64,000 nt of DNA from Kluyvera genomosp. 1 (GTDB lineage: Bacteria; Pseudomonadota; Gammaproteobacteria; Enterobacterales; Enterobacteriaceae), in NCBI RefSeq assembly GCF_001266615.1, contig NZ_LGHZ01000027.1:31277-95276 (forward strand). Direction: 5' to 3'. A program made the translations under genes and the position numbers. Below, one piece after another: positions 54,330 to 64,000 of the stretch (positions are counted from its first letter, which is position 1; each line of letters opens with the position of its first letter). The notes below the pieces were generated by a model. It searched no databases and was not told where the DNA came from. It worked only from the letters and a program-made list of their open reading frames with translations.

Positions 54330-55451
54330 ATGGTTGCTGAACTGACCGCGCTGCGCGATCAAATAGATGTCGTTGATAAAGCACTGCTGGATCTACTGGC
54401 AAAGCGTCTTGAACTGGTCGCTGAAGTCGGCGAAGTCAAAAGTAAGTACGGCTTGCCGATTTACGTCCCGGAACGCGAAGCTTCAATGCTGGCTTCGCGC
54501 CGCAAAGAAGCGGCTGCCATGGGCGTGCCACCAGATTTGATTGAGGATGTGCTGCGTCGCGTAATGCGTGAGTCCTATTCCAGTGAAAATGACAAAGGGT
54601 TTAAAACCCTTTGTCCGTCACTGCGTCCGGTGGTAATTGTCGGCGGCGGTGGCCAGATGGGACGGCTATTTGAAAAAATGCTCGGTCTGTCAGGCTACCA
54701 GGTTCGTACGCTGGAAAAAGAAGACTGGGCACGTGCGCCGGAGCTGGTGGCGGATGCTGGTATGGTTATCGTGAGCGTGCCAATTCACGTCACCGAACAG
54801 GTTATCGAGAAACTGCCACCGCTGCCGGCAGATTGCATCCTGGTCGATCTCTGTTCGGTAAAAGCCGGGCCGTTGCAGGCGATGCTATCTGCGCACAGTG
54901 GTCCTGTTGTAGGGCTGCACCCGATGTTCGGGCCGGATAGCGGTAGCCTGGCAAAACAGGTGGTTGTTTACTGCGATGGCCGTCAACCGGAAGCTTACCA
55001 GTGGTTCCTCGAACAGATTCAGGTTTGGGGCGCGCGTTTACACCGGATTAGTGCCGTTGAGCACGATCAGAATATGGCGTTTATTCAGGCGTTGCGACAT
55101 TTTGCCACTTTTGCTTACGGTCTGCATCTGGCGGAAGAGAATGTGCAACTGGAGCAGTTGCTGGCACTCTCCTCGCCGATTTACCGCCTGGAGCTGGCGA
55201 TGGTAGGGCGACTGTTTGCCCAGGATCCGCAGCTATATGCCGATATCATCATGTCGTCGGGCAATAATCTGGCGTTGATCAAACGTTACTATCAGCGTTT
55301 TGGTGAGGCTATCGGTTTGCTGGAACAGGGAAACAAGCAGGCGTTTATCGACAGTTTCCGTAAAGTTGAGCACTGGTTCGGTGACTACGCACAACGTTTC
55401 CAGAGTGAGAGCCGCGTCCTGTTACGGCAGGCGAATGACAACCGACAGTAA
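54330..55451 (+). CDS. tyrA: Chorismate mutase/prephenate dehydrogenase
   Basis: 373 residues as in E. coli. N-terminal AroQ chorismate mutase ([20 protein letters not shown]) and dehydrogenase with [14 protein letters not shown]. It makes 4-hydroxyphenylpyruvate for tyrosine. Confidence 0.98.
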   Translation: MVAELTALRDQIDVVDKALLDLLAKRLELVAEVGEVKSKYGLPIYVPEREASMLASRRKEAAAMGVPPDLIEDVLRRVMRESYSSENDKGFKTLCPSLRPVVIVGGGGQMGRLFEKMLGLSGYQVRTLEKEDWARAPELVADAGMVIVSVPIHVTEQVIEKLPPLPADCILVDLCSVKAGPLQAMLSAHSGPVVGLHPMFGPDSGSLAKQVVVYCDGRQPEAYQWFLEQIQVWGARLHRISAVEHDQNMAFIQALRHFATFAYGLHLAEENVQLEQLLALSSPIYRLELAMVGRLFAQDPQLYADIIMSSGNNLALIKRYYQRFGEAIGLLEQGNKQAFIDSFRKVEHWFGDYAQRFQSESRVLLRQANDNRQ

Positions 55452-55471
55452 CCAAAAACTGTATATACTTG

Positions 55472-55502
55472 AAAGCCAGGGGAAATCCTCTGGCTTTTTT
55501 TA
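55472..55502 (+). terminator. Terminator of aroF-tyrA
   Basis: AAGCCAG pairs with CTGGCTT, followed by seven T; the stem also has inner GG/CC pairing. It lies just before the SMP-30 gene, which is therefore a separate unit or attenuated. Confidence 0.85.
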
Positions 55503-55515
55503 TGGGATAAAGACG

Positions 55516-56388
55516 ATGGCTGACGCAAACCTGCTGTTTGATTACACCGGACATCTGCCGGAATGCCCGACGTGGAGCGACGCCGAGCAGACGCTCTATT
55601 GGGCCGACATTATGGAGTGTGAGATTCATCGCTATGTGCTGGCCACCGGTGAACACCAGATCCTCCAGTTTCCGGAAGAGGTCGGCTGTTTTTCCCTGCG
55701 GGAGAAGGGCGGCTTTATTGTGGCCTTACGCAGTGCCATCTGGCTTGCCGACAGTCGCGGTCTGCTGGTGCATAAGGTCTGTGATAACCCGAGCAACCCT
55801 CAGCTAGCGCGTTTTAACGACGGCGGGACGGACCGAGATGGACGTTTTTATGCCGGTACTTTCTGGGGGCCTGGTGATTACAACGGCGCGCTGCTGGTTC
55901 GCGTGGACAATCAGCTTAAGCCCAAAGTGATTCAATGCGATATCCATGGTGCAAACGGTCTGGCATTTAGTGAAGACAAGAACTGGATGTACACCTCCGA
56001 CACGCCAAATGCGGTGATTTACCGCACGCCGCTGGATGAGCACGGTGAGCCTGGACGCCGGGAGGTGTTTCGCCGCTTCATTACAGGTGAAGGTATTCCT
56101 GATGGGGCAGCGATAGATGAAGAGGGGGGTTACTGGACCGCGATGTTTGACGGCTGGCGGATTGCGCGATTCTCGCCGCAAGGTGAACAGCTTGAGGAAT
56201 ATCGGCTGCCGGTGCGCTGCCCAACGATGGTCTGCTTTGGTGGCACGGATATGCGCACGCTGTTTGTTACCACCACGCGAGAAAATATGTCGGCGGCAGA
56301 AGTGGCACAGTACCCGCTCTCCGGCGCCATCTTCACCTTGCCAGTCACGGTAGCAGGCTTGAAGAAGACGCCGTTTATCGAAGCTTAA
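55516..56388 (+). CDS. SMP-30/gluconolactonase/LRE family protein
   Basis: 290 residues starting [20 protein letters not shown], with AAAGACG-type spacing from the terminator; the frame extends upstream into tyrA. A six-bladed propeller with typical metal ligands: E in PECPTW, N in [18 protein letters not shown] in [12 protein letters not shown] in [14 protein letters not shown]. Family members hydrolyse sugar lactones such as gluconolactone. The position between tyrA and pheA is unlike K-12, so it is probably a local insertion. Its substrate is unknown. Confidence 0.88.
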   Translation: MADANLLFDYTGHLPECPTWSDAEQTLYWADIMECEIHRYVLATGEHQILQFPEEVGCFSLREKGGFIVALRSAIWLADSRGLLVHKVCDNPSNPQLARFNDGGTDRDGRFYAGTFWGPGDYNGALLVRVDNQLKPKVIQCDIHGANGLAFSEDKNWMYTSDTPNAVIYRTPLDEHGEPGRREVFRRFITGEGIPDGAAIDEEGGYWTAMFDGWRIARFSPQGEQLEEYRLPVRCPTMVCFGGTDMRTLFVTTTRENMSAAEVAQYPLSGAIFTLPVTVAGLKKTPFIEA

Positions 56389-57545
56389 ATCGGGTCAACC
56401 GGTACGACGTTTTCGCTGGGGTAGCTCCCCAGCACTTTCATTGAGCGGGTAATTCCAGACAGCTCTTTCAGCGCCTTTTGCATTGGCAGCGCTTCCAGGT
56501 TTGCCTGGATATCGAGATAAAACATCTCTTCCCATGGGTTGCCATGGATAGGGCGAGACTCAAGCTTGGTCATAATCAGGTTATGGTTACGCAGTACCAG
56601 CAGAGCTTCAACCAGTGCACCGGCCTGTTGCCCGGTGGCAATCAGCAGCGTGGTTTTTGCCGGTACCTGATCGGAGACATTAACCGCTTTACGCGCCAGT
56701 ACCAGGAAGCGGGTGATATTTTGCGTTTGATTAGCCTGACAGTGCTCAAGCACCTGTAGGCCATAAAGCTTGCCACCGGCTTCGCTGCCGAGTGCGGCTA
56801 CGGTAGGTGAATTGGCCTGCGCCACTTTTTCCATTGCCGCCGAAGTACTCTCGGTATATTCAATTTTCCACTGCGGGTAGTGACTCAGGAACTGGCTGCA
56901 CTGCTGGAATGGCTGCGGATGACTGTAGACCGTTTCAATGCTTTCCAGCGTCGTCCCGGCGTTAACCAGCAAGCAGTGGTCAATAGGGACCGTCATCTCA
57001 CCCACGATGGACAGGCTGGTGTGCTGCAGCAGATCATAGACGTCATTGATGCCGCCTGAACTGGTATTCTCGATTGGCACGACGGCATAGTCGGCCTGCC
57101 CGGTTTCAACCTGATTAAAGATATCCGCAAATTTCAGGCAGCCGCTTTCAATGAACTGCTCGAAGTGGCGGGCAGCGTACTGGCGTGCCGCCAGATGCGA
57201 GTAAGAGCCTTTGGGGCCAAGAAACGCGATGCGCGCTGAGTGCGGGTTGATCTGGTTTAAATGCTGCTGCAATAAGGTCTGTTGAGTAAGAACGGAATCT
57301 TCAATAATCAGCTGAAACAGGCGAGTAATATAGTGCGCATCGAGCTGGTGGGTTTTGCCGATAGTGATCAAACGTTCCAGCAGGTCACGCTCGCGATCGA
57401 TATCGCGTACCGGTCGGTGGGATGCCAGCTTAGCTTTACCCACTTCAATGGCGAGCCCGCGTCGCTCTGCCAGCAGGCTTACTAATTTCTCATCCAGCGC
57501 ACTTATCTTATCGCGTATCGCCAGTAATGGGTTTTCCGAAGTCAT
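56385..57545 (-). CDS. pheA: Chorismate mutase/prephenate dehydratase
   Basis: 386 residues, the E. coli length, starting [20 protein letters not shown]. AroQ mutase, then dehydratase with [20 protein letters not shown] and [18 protein letters not shown], then ACT domain for phenylalanine feedback ([16 protein letters not shown]). It ends 4 bases into the SMP-30 gene. An attenuator and the pheL leader precede it. Confidence 0.98.
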   Translation of the reverse strand: MTSENPLLAIRDKISALDEKLVSLLAERRGLAIEVGKAKLASHRPVRDIDRERDLLERLITIGKTHQLDAHYITRLFQLIIEDSVLTQQTLLQQHLNQINPHSARIAFLGPKGSYSHLAARQYAARHFEQFIESGCLKFADIFNQVETGQADYAVVPIENTSSGGINDVYDLLQHTSLSIVGEMTVPIDHCLLVNAGTTLESIETVYSHPQPFQQCSQFLSHYPQWKIEYTESTSAAMEKVAQANSPTVAALGSEAGGKLYGLQVLEHCQANQTQNITRFLVLARKAVNVSDQVPAKTTLLIATGQQAGALVEALLVLRNHNLIMTKLESRPIHGNPWEEMFYLDIQANLEALPMQKALKELSGITRSMKVLGSYPSENVVPVDPI

Positions 57546-57569
57546 CATGTTTGCCTTTCTTGTTATCAA

Positions 57570-57599
57570 TAAAAAAGGCCCCCCGGGTGGGAGGCCTTA
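57570..57599 (-). terminator. pheA attenuator terminator
   Basis: Minus strand: AAGGCCTCCC / GGGGGGCCTT around a short loop, followed by TTTTTATT, between pheL and pheA. It is the classic attenuation hairpin; pheL translation decides its formation. Confidence 0.93.
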
Positions 57600-57644
57600 T
57601 TGTTCGTCTTCGCATTCTTTATCACACGACGAAACGCCTCCCAT

Positions 57645-57692
57645 TCAGGGGAAGGTAAAAAAGAATGCGAAGAAAAACGGCAGCAATTTCAC
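57645..57692 (-). CDS. pheL: pheA leader peptide PheL
   Basis: 15 codons reading (M/V)[14 protein letters not shown], seven of them Phe. E. coli PheL is [15 protein letters not shown], so the frame, length and Phe run match, but here the start is GTG and residues 3-4 are LL. Ribosomes that stall at the Phe codons when Phe-tRNA is scarce prevent the attenuator. GTG initiation would lower leader translation. Confidence 0.92.
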   Translation of the reverse strand: [15 protein letters not shown]

Positions 57693-57753
57693 GGTTGATT
57701 AAATCCTTAGCGTGGTGAGGTTTTACAGTACCCGGTCTGTTTTCGTTCTGTCA

Positions 57754-57779
57754 ATAAAAAACGCGCCCGAAGGCGCGTT
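57754..57779 (-). terminator. raiA terminator
   Basis: Minus strand: AACGCGCC, TTCG loop, GGCGCGTT, then TTTTATT. Confidence 0.88.
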
Positions 57780-57809
57780 GGCGTGACACAGTAAAGTTCA
57801 AAGTTCGGT

Positions 57810-58202
<393 letters not shown>

Positions 58203-58371
58203 TTAAAATGTGTGATAAATATCACATTATTTTGTCACTTTTTGTCAGTGCATTCATTTTGTGAGTCAGGACAGGAAGAAGTGATTTTTTACTTGTCGGA
58301 TCGGGAAAATCCAGCCATATTTGATAGGATGACTTGCCGCTAAACCGCTTCAGCAAGTGATTCAAATGGAT

Positions 58372-58400
58372 AAAAAAACGGCAGCCATCGGGCTGCCGTT
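58372..58400 (-). terminator. bamD terminator
   Basis: Minus strand: ACGGCAGCC / GGCTGCCGT around CGAT, then seven T. Confidence 0.92.
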
Positions 58401-58421
58401 TTGCTTTTAGTAAAGCGAATA

Positions 58422-59165
58422 TCAGGACTGAGTGCTTTTGCCGTTGGCGGCAATGATTTTCGCCACTTTGTCAGCCTGAGCAGTCATCTGCATTTCACGG
58501 TATGCGTGTTCCATCTGCGGCAGTGCATCGCGTGTTGCCTGAGTATCTGGATAGTTACGCATCATGTTTTCGGTACGGTTAACCACAGCAACCCATGCAC
58601 CGCGAGCGGTGTAGTAATCGACAACGGAAAGCTCATACTTCGCCAGACGGTCTTTCAGGAATACCAGACGTTTGCTAGCGTCGGTCACATACTGACTGTT
58701 CGGGTAGCCGCGCACCAGCTTCGAGAAGTCATTGAATGCGTCGCGTGCGTGCTGCGGGTCACGGTCGGAGCGATCAACCCCGAAGAAACCCTGCAGTGCG
58801 CTATCGTCCAGCGCCATGTTGGTCAAACCACGCATGTACATCACATAGTCGATGTTTGGATGCGTTGGGTTCAGACGGATGAAGCGGTCAATGGCGGCCT
58901 GAGCCAGCGGCAGATCGGCATTTTTGTAGTATGCGTAGATCAGATCCAGCTGAACCTGCTGAGAATAGGGACCGAATGGATAGCGGTTATCCAACGCTTC
59001 CAGTTGCGTTATTGCCTGTTTCCAGTTACCGTCCTGGAGCTTTTGCTGAGCAGTTGCGTAGATTTCATTAGGCGGATTATCAGGAACCTCTTCCTTTGAA
59101 CCAGAGCACCCCGCCAAAGCCAGGCTCAACGTGGCCGCTGCCACCAGATATTTCATGCGCGTCAT
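58422..59165 (-). CDS. bamD: Outer membrane assembly lipoprotein BamD
   Basis: 247 residues starting [20 protein letters not shown], lipidated Cys20 (E. coli 245). Five TPR-like helix pairs, including [20 protein letters not shown]. An essential BAM subunit that joins BamA with BamC and BamE. Divergent from rluD. Confidence 0.97.
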   Translation of the reverse strand: MTRMKYLVAAATLSLALAGCSGSKEEVPDNPPNEIYATAQQKLQDGNWKQAITQLEALDNRYPFGPYSQQVQLDLIYAYYKNADLPLAQAAIDRFIRLNPTHPNIDYVMYMRGLTNMALDDSALQGFFGVDRSDRDPQHARDAFNDFSKLVRGYPNSQYVTDASKRLVFLKDRLAKYELSVVDYYTARGAWVAVVNRTENMMRNYPDTQATRDALPQMEHAYREMQMTAQADKVAKIIAANGKSTQS

Positions 59166-59297
59166 GACGTTTTGACTTTCCTCAAAATGTTTATACGGGA
59201 TATTCACAGTTCCTGTTCCCGACTAAGACCAGCTACAATAGCACACTATATTAAACGGCAAAGCCGTAAAAACCCAACGTTAACGAAGAAGCTGTAT

Positions 59298-60278
59298 ATG
59301 GCACAACGAGTACAACTCACCGCAACGGTGTCCGAGTCACAACTCGGTCAACGCTTAGATCAGGCTTTGGCCGAAATGTTCCCTGATTATTCGCGATCGC
59401 GTATAAAAGAGTGGATTCTTGACCAACGCGTTCAGGTAAACGGCAACGTTTCTGACAAGCCGAAAGAGAAAGTCATGGGTGGCGAAACCGTCGCTATCGA
59501 TGCTGAAATCGATGAAGAAATCCGCTTTGAAGCGCAGGATCTCCCGCTCGATATCGTTTATGAAGATGAAGACATTATCGTCATCAACAAGCCGCGTGGC
59601 TTTGTAGTACACCCTGGCGCAGGTAACCCGGACGGCACGGTGCTGAATGCGCTGCTGCACTATTATCCACCGATTGCTGACGTACCGCGCGCCGGTATTG
59701 TGCATCGTCTGGATAAAGACACCACCGGTTTGATGGTGGTGGCAAAAACTGTTCCTGCGCAAACGCGTCTGGTGGAGTCGCTGCAGCTGCGTGAAATTAC
59801 CCGTGAGTATGAGGCAGTGGCGATTGGTCACATGACAGCAGGCGGTACCGTTGAAGAACCGATCAGCCGTCACCCAACCAAACGTACCCATATGGCGGTA
59901 CACCCGATGGGTAAACCGGCGGTTACGCACTATCGCATCATGGAACACTTCCGTGTGCACACGCGTCTGCGGTTGCGTCTGGAAACTGGACGTACGCACC
60001 AGATCCGCGTGCACATGGCGCATATTACTCACCCGCTGGTGGGCGATCAGGTCTACGGCGGTCGTCCGCGTCCACCAAAAGGTGCATCGGATGAGTTTAT
60101 CTCTACGCTGCGTAAGTTTGACCGTCAGGCCCTGCACGCGACCATGCTGCGTCTTTATCACCCGATTTCGGGGATTGAGATGGAATGGCATGCGCCAATT
60201 CCTCAGGATATGGTCGATCTTATCGCGGTGATGCGCGATGACTTTGAAGAACATAAGGACGAAGTCGACTGGCTATGA
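59298..60278 (+). CDS. rluD: 23S rRNA pseudouridine synthase RluD
   Basis: 326 residues starting MAQRVQLTATVSESQLG (E. coli 326). S4 domain (SRSRIKEWILDQRVQVN) and catalytic motif HRLDKDTTGLMVVAK with the nucleophilic Asp. It makes pseudouridines in helix 69 of 23S rRNA. Confidence 0.98.
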   Translation: MAQRVQLTATVSESQLGQRLDQALAEMFPDYSRSRIKEWILDQRVQVNGNVSDKPKEKVMGGETVAIDAEIDEEIRFEAQDLPLDIVYEDEDIIVINKPRGFVVHPGAGNPDGTVLNALLHYYPPIADVPRAGIVHRLDKDTTGLMVVAKTVPAQTRLVESLQLREITREYEAVAIGHMTAGGTVEEPISRHPTKRTHMAVHPMGKPAVTHYRIMEHFRVHTRLRLRLETGRTHQIRVHMAHITHPLVGDQVYGGRPRPPKGASDEFISTLRKFDRQALHATMLRLYHPISGIEMEWHAPIPQDMVDLIAVMRDDFEEHKDEVDWL

Positions 60279-61006
60279 CCAAAATCATTGTCCCTGAATG
60301 GCCGCTTCCGAAAGGGGTTGCGGCCTGCAGTTCAACGCGCATCGGTGGTGTCAGCCAGGGAGCGTGGGATTCCTTAAATCTCGGCGCTCACTGTGGCGAC
60401 AACATTGAACACGTTGAAGAGAACCGTAAGCGCATGTTTGCGGCGGGAAAATTGCCGTCAAAACCGGTGTGGCTTGAGCAGGTACACGGTAAAGATGTTC
60501 TGCATCTGACCGGTGAACCGTATGCTTCAAAGCGCGCCGATGCGTCCTACAGTAATACGCCAGGGGCAGTGTGCGCAGTCATGACGGCTGACTGTTTGCC
60601 CGTACTGTTTTGCAATCGCGCAGGAACCGAAGTGGCGGCAGCGCATGCTGGCTGGCGTGGGCTGTGCGATGGTGTGCTTGAAGAGACCGTCGCCTGCTTT
60701 AACGACAGTGCGGAGAATATCCTGGCTTGGTTTGGTCCTGCGATTGGTCCGCAGGCCTTTGAAGTCGGCCCGGAAGTGCGCGAAGCGTTTATGGCGAAAG
60801 ATGCCAAAGCGGTGGATGCATTTCGCCCGGTCGGTGAGAAATACTATGCCGATATCTATCTGTTAGCCCGTCAGCGGTTGGCAAATATCGGTGTGACTGC
60901 CGTTTTCGGTGGCGACCGCTGTACCTTCAGCGAAAAGGATGATTTTTTCTCTTATCGTCGTGACCGTACTACAGGTCGTATGGCAAGTTTTATCTGGCTG
61001 ATATAA
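60275..61006 (+). CDS. pgeF: PgeF (YfiH), laccase-domain peptidoglycan editing factor
   Basis: 243 residues. CNF1/YfiH laccase-domain fold with CAVMTADCLPVLFCN and AAAHAGWRGLCDG, including Cys and His metal ligands. E. coli YfiH corrects wrong L-Ser residues in muropeptides. It overlaps rluD by 4 bases. Confidence 0.97.
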   Translation: MTKIIVPEWPLPKGVAACSSTRIGGVSQGAWDSLNLGAHCGDNIEHVEENRKRMFAAGKLPSKPVWLEQVHGKDVLHLTGEPYASKRADASYSNTPGAVCAVMTADCLPVLFCNRAGTEVAAAHAGWRGLCDGVLEETVACFNDSAENILAWFGPAIGPQAFEVGPEVREAFMAKDAKAVDAFRPVGEKYYADIYLLARQRLANIGVTAVFGGDRCTFSEKDDFFSYRRDRTTGRMASFIWLI

Positions 61007-61067
61007 CCTATAGAATCAAGGCGATCCAGAACGCTGATAATATTTTCTCATTGAATAGGTCATTTAA

Positions 61068-61097
61068 CCTTGAATAATTGAGGGATGACCTCATTTA
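61068..61097 (+). promoter_or_regulatory. Sigma-32 promoter of clpB
   Basis: -35 CCTTGAATA and -10 CCTCATTTA with a 12-base gap, matching the known E. coli clpB heat-shock promoter. It is 40 bases before the ATG. Confidence 0.85.
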
Positions 61098-61135
61098 ATC
61101 TCCTGTAGCAAAATTGACCTATTATGGGAGGAGTC

Positions 61136-63709
61136 ATGCGTCTGGATCGTCTTACCAATAAATTCCAGCTTGCTCTTGCCGATGCCCAGTCACTCGCACT
61201 GGGGCAAGACAACCAATTTATCGAACCTCTTCATTTAATGAGCGCCTTGCTGAATCAGGAAGGGGGATCGGTTCGTCCTTTATTAACGTCTGCAGGCATT
61301 AATGCAGGCCAGCTTCGCACGGCAATCGATCAGGCGTTGAGCCGTTTACCGCAGGTGGAAGGCACCGGAGGCGACGTGCAGCCGTCTCAGGATCTGATTC
61401 GCGTCCTTAATCTTTGCGATAAGCTGGCGCAGAAAAGCGGCGATAACTTTATTTCGTCAGAGCTGTTCGTTCTGGCGGCGCTTGAGTCCCGTGGCACTCT
61501 GGCTGAATTACTGAAATCAGCCGGCGCGACAACTGCCAATATCACTCAGGCAATTGAAAAAATGCGCGGAGGTGAAAGCGTGAATGACCAGGGTGCCGAA
61601 GACCAACGTCAGGCATTGAAAAAATATACCGTCGACCTGACCGAACGTGCCGAACAGGGCAAACTCGATCCGGTTATCGGTCGTGATGAAGAAATTCGCC
61701 GTACTATTCAGGTACTGCAGCGTCGTACCAAAAATAACCCGGTATTAATCGGTGAGCCAGGTGTCGGTAAAACAGCCATTGTTGAAGGGCTGGCACAGCG
61801 CATTATCAATGGTGAAGTGCCGGAGGGCTTAAAAGGCCGCCGCGTGCTCGCACTGGATATGGGCGCGCTGGTGGCCGGGGCAAAATACCGCGGTGAGTTT
61901 GAAGAGCGTTTAAAAGGGGTGCTGAACGACCTCTCTAAACAGGAAGGCAACGTTATTCTGTTTATTGATGAGTTGCACACCATGGTGGGCGCGGGTAAAG
62001 CAGACGGCGCTATGGATGCCGGTAACATGCTGAAACCGGCGCTGGCTCGCGGTGAATTGCACTGTGTGGGTGCCACCACGCTGGATGAATACCGCCAATA
62101 CATTGAAAAAGATGCTGCGCTAGAACGTCGCTTCCAAAAAGTGTTCGTTGCAGAACCGTCGGTCGAAGATACCATCGCTATTCTGCGTGGTCTGAAAGAA
62201 CGTTACGAACTGCATCACCATGTGCAGATTACTGACCCAGCGATCGTGGCGGCAGCGACGCTGTCTCATCGTTATATTGCCGACCGTCAGTTGCCGGATA
62301 AAGCTATCGATCTGATTGATGAAGCGGCATCCAGTATTCGTATGCAGATTGACTCTAAACCGGAAGAGTTGGACCGACTCGATCGCCGTATTATTCAGCT
62401 GAAGCTGGAACAGCAGGCGTTAATGAAAGAGTCTGACGAGGCGAGTAAAAAACGTCTCGATATGCTTAACGAAGAGCTGGAAGAGAAAGAGCGCCAGTAT
62501 TCTGAGTTAGAAGAAGAGTGGAAGGCGGAAAAAGCGTCACTTTCCGGTACTCAAACGATCAAAGCTGAGCTTGAGCAGGCGAAAATCGCTATTGAACAGG
62601 CTCGCCGTGTGGGCGACCTGGCGAGGATGTCCGAACTGCAATACGGCAAAATTCCTGAGTTGGAAAAACAGCTTGAAGCCGCCACGCAGTCTGAAGGCAA
62701 AACCATGCGTCTGTTACGTAATAAAGTGACGGATGCAGAAATTGCCGAAGTGCTGGCCCGCTGGACTGGTATTCCGGTTGCCAGAATGCTCGAAGGTGAA
62801 CGCGATAAATTGCTGCGTATGGAGCAAGACCTGCATAGCCGGGTGATTGGCCAGAACGAAGCGGTGGAAGCCGTATCGAACGCTATCCGTCGTAGCCGTG
62901 CCGGGTTGTCCGATCCGAATCGCCCAATTGGTTCATTCTTGTTCCTGGGGCCGACCGGTGTGGGTAAAACCGAACTGTGTAAAGCGCTGGCTAACTTTAT
63001 GTTCGACAGTGACGACGCCATGGTGCGTATCGATATGTCCGAGTTTATGGAGAAACACTCCGTATCTCGTCTCGTTGGTGCGCCTCCAGGATATGTCGGT
63101 TATGAAGAGGGTGGCTATCTGACGGAAGCGGTTCGTCGTCGTCCTTACTCTGTCATCCTGCTGGATGAAGTGGAGAAAGCGCATCCGGATGTGTTTAACA
63201 TCTTGCTGCAGGTACTTGACGATGGTCGTTTGACTGATGGGCAGGGGAGAACGGTCGATTTCCGTAATACGGTGGTCATTATGACGTCGAACCTGGGTTC
63301 CGATCTGATTCAGGAACGCTTTGGTGAGCTGGATTACGGCCATATGAAAGATCTGGTGCTGGGAGTGGTAAGCCACAGTTTCCGCCCAGAGTTTATTAAC
63401 CGTATAGATGAAGTCGTTGTGTTCCATCCTCTGGGTGAAACACATATTGCGTCTATTGCCCAGATTCAGCTGCAGCGTCTGTATAAACGGCTGGAAGAGC
63501 GTGGTTATGAAACGCAGATCTCCGATGAGGCTCTGCATTTGCTTAGCCAAAATGGTTACGACCCGGTTTACGGTGCACGTCCGTTGAAACGCGCTATTCA
63601 GCAGCAGATTGAAAACCCACTGGCACAGCAAATTCTGTCTGGTGAGTTGATTCCAGGAAAAACGGTTCGTCTGGAAGTTAAAGATGACCAAATTGTGGCA
63701 GTGCAGTAA
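61136..63709 (+). CDS. clpB: ClpB disaggregase
   Basis: 857 residues, the E. coli length, starting [20 protein letters not shown]-domain, two AAA+ modules (Walker A1 GEPGVGKTA near residue 206, Walker A2 GPTGVGKTE near 605), and the middle coiled coil between them. It works with DnaK to rescue aggregates. A second internal start giving the short ClpB-beta form is known in E. coli. Confidence 0.99.
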   Translation: MRLDRLTNKFQLALADAQSLALGQDNQFIEPLHLMSALLNQEGGSVRPLLTSAGINAGQLRTAIDQALSRLPQVEGTGGDVQPSQDLIRVLNLCDKLAQKSGDNFISSELFVLAALESRGTLAELLKSAGATTANITQAIEKMRGGESVNDQGAEDQRQALKKYTVDLTERAEQGKLDPVIGRDEEIRRTIQVLQRRTKNNPVLIGEPGVGKTAIVEGLAQRIINGEVPEGLKGRRVLALDMGALVAGAKYRGEFEERLKGVLNDLSKQEGNVILFIDELHTMVGAGKADGAMDAGNMLKPALARGELHCVGATTLDEYRQYIEKDAALERRFQKVFVAEPSVEDTIAILRGLKERYELHHHVQITDPAIVAAATLSHRYIADRQLPDKAIDLIDEAASSIRMQIDSKPEELDRLDRRIIQLKLEQQALMKESDEASKKRLDMLNEELEEKERQYSELEEEWKAEKASLSGTQTIKAELEQAKIAIEQARRVGDLARMSELQYGKIPELEKQLEAATQSEGKTMRLLRNKVTDAEIAEVLARWTGIPVARMLEGERDKLLRMEQDLHSRVIGQNEAVEAVSNAIRRSRAGLSDPNRPIGSFLFLGPTGVGKTELCKALANFMFDSDDAMVRIDMSEFMEKHSVSRLVGAPPGYVGYEEGGYLTEAVRRRPYSVILLDEVEKAHPDVFNILLQVLDDGRLTDGQGRTVDFRNTVVIMTSNLGSDLIQERFGELDYGHMKDLVLGVVSHSFRPEFINRIDEVVVFHPLGETHIASIAQIQLQRLYKRLEERGYETQISDEALHLLSQNGYDPVYGARPLKRAIQQQIENPLAQQILSGELIPGKTVRLEVKDDQIVAVQ

Positions 63710-63719
63710 GTCACAAAAT

Positions 63720-63752
63720 AAGAAAACGGGCCCTTCGGGGCTCGTTTTTGTA
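63720..63752 (+). terminator. clpB terminator
   Basis: ACGGGCCC / GGGGCTCGT with a TTC loop and five T. Confidence 0.85.
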
Positions 63753-63821
63753 TGAAATCCAGGCAAAAATAAGTGTTGTGTATGAAAAGTGAACGAACGA
63801 AAACATTTTTCATATTTATGC

Positions 63822-63849
63822 TTGCGGGATCTCAAATTCTCCCTATAAT
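63822..63849 (+). promoter_or_regulatory. rrn operon promoter P1
   Basis: TTGCGG (63822-63827), 16-base gap, TATAAT (63844-63849), followed by a GC-rich discriminator GCGGCCCCACTGA, as in enterobacterial rrn P1. An AT-rich UP-like stretch lies upstream. Confidence 0.92.
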
Positions 63850-63940
63850 GCGGCCCCACTGAGACGGACAACGGCAAACAAGCCGCCGGGTCAGCGAGGT
63901 TCTCCTGAGAACTTCGACAGAGAAAAGCGAAATTAAACGC

Positions 63941-63968
63941 TTGACTCTGAAGCGGGGAAGCGTAATAT
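63941..63968 (+). promoter_or_regulatory. rrn operon promoter P2
   Basis: TTGACT (63941-63946), 16-base gap, TAATAT (63963-63968), about 120 bases after P1 as in other rrn operons. The 16S gene itself is beyond the contig end. Confidence 0.9.
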
Positions 63969-63981
63969 GCACATCCCGCGC

Positions 63982-64000
63982 CTGTCTCTTATACACATCT
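63982..64000. other. Tn5/Nextera mosaic-end adapter (not genomic)
   Basis: The last 19 bases, CTGTCTCTTATACACATCT, equal the transposase mosaic end used in Nextera library preparation. The contig evidently ended in the repeated rrn operon and kept adapter sequence, so these bases should be trimmed. Confidence 0.95.

Noticed and set aside
58401..59099. A 232-codon plus-strand frame opposite bamD.
   Set aside because: It starts inside the bamD terminator and lies antisense to a certain gene.
59355..60254. A 299-codon minus-strand frame opposite rluD.
   Set aside because: rluD is certain by identity with the family; the opposite frame is low-complexity in composition and has no start signal.
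62933..63877. A 314-codon minus-strand frame opposite the clpB 3' end.
   Set aside because: It overlaps the clpB coding region and terminator and shows no domain.
63753..64000. A 16S rRNA gene at the right end.
   Set aside because: Only the promoters and part of the leader are present before the adapter; no 16S sequence is in the window.

Overview
The window is a contig end from an enterobacterial chromosome close to Citrobacter, Salmonella and Enterobacter. The core genes keep the E. coli order smpB-ratA-ratB-bamE-recN-nadK-grpE-corB-corE-ffh-rpsP-rimM-trmD-rplS-yfiB-dgcN-yfiR-aroF-tyrA-pheA-raiA-bamD-rluD-pgeF-clpB-rrn, with near-identical protein lengths. Local control signals are also conserved: sigma-32 promoters before grpE and clpB, LexA boxes before recN, TyrR boxes before aroF, and the pheL leader and attenuator. 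The genus is an inference. A Fur-controlled heme locus and a bapA-type adhesin locus next to ssrA argue against E. coli K-12.

Layout. 1-3350: heme uptake on the minus strand (TonB receptor, ChuT-like binding protein, start of a ChuW/HutW radical SAM enzyme), with a strong Fur box. About 3640-19246: a composite genomic island ending at the 3' end of ssrA (tmRNA). It has a complete P4-type integrase beside ssrA, the C-terminal remnant of a second integrase at 11.7-12.0 kb, an AlpA-type regulator, a DUF6387-like gene and a phage tail-fibre-assembly remnant. Island cargo: (a) a truncated DUF3800 gene preceded by a probable structured RNA; (b) a PIN-domain protein; (c) a three-gene operon that fits an ABC-three-component (ABC-3C) conflict system; (d) a complete His-Xaa-Ser system hxsD-hxsB-hxsC-hxsA, in which two radical SAM enzymes are paired with a secreted His-x-Ser repeat protein; (e) a frame-disrupted TIGR04141/DUF6119 gene; (f) an unknown four-helix membrane protein.

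19.2-37.1 kb: ssrA, then bapA (4073 aa, about 36 Ig-like repeats) with its own type I secretion genes for outer membrane channel, ABC transporter and membrane fusion protein. Together these should export a giant biofilm adhesin. 37.2-63.7 kb is core genome, with two local additions relative to E. coli K-12: a DUF2946/PepSY membrane pair between rplS and yfiB, and an SMP-30/gluconolactonase gene between tyrA and pheA. The end holds the rrn P1 and P2 promoters. The last 19 bases are the Tn5/Nextera mosaic-end adapter, so they are not genomic.

Most notable signals: the hxs operon, the ABC-3C operon (with an 8-base G tract near the start of its first gene), the DUF3800-associated RNA candidate, and poly-G tracts in bapA and its channel gene that could slip.
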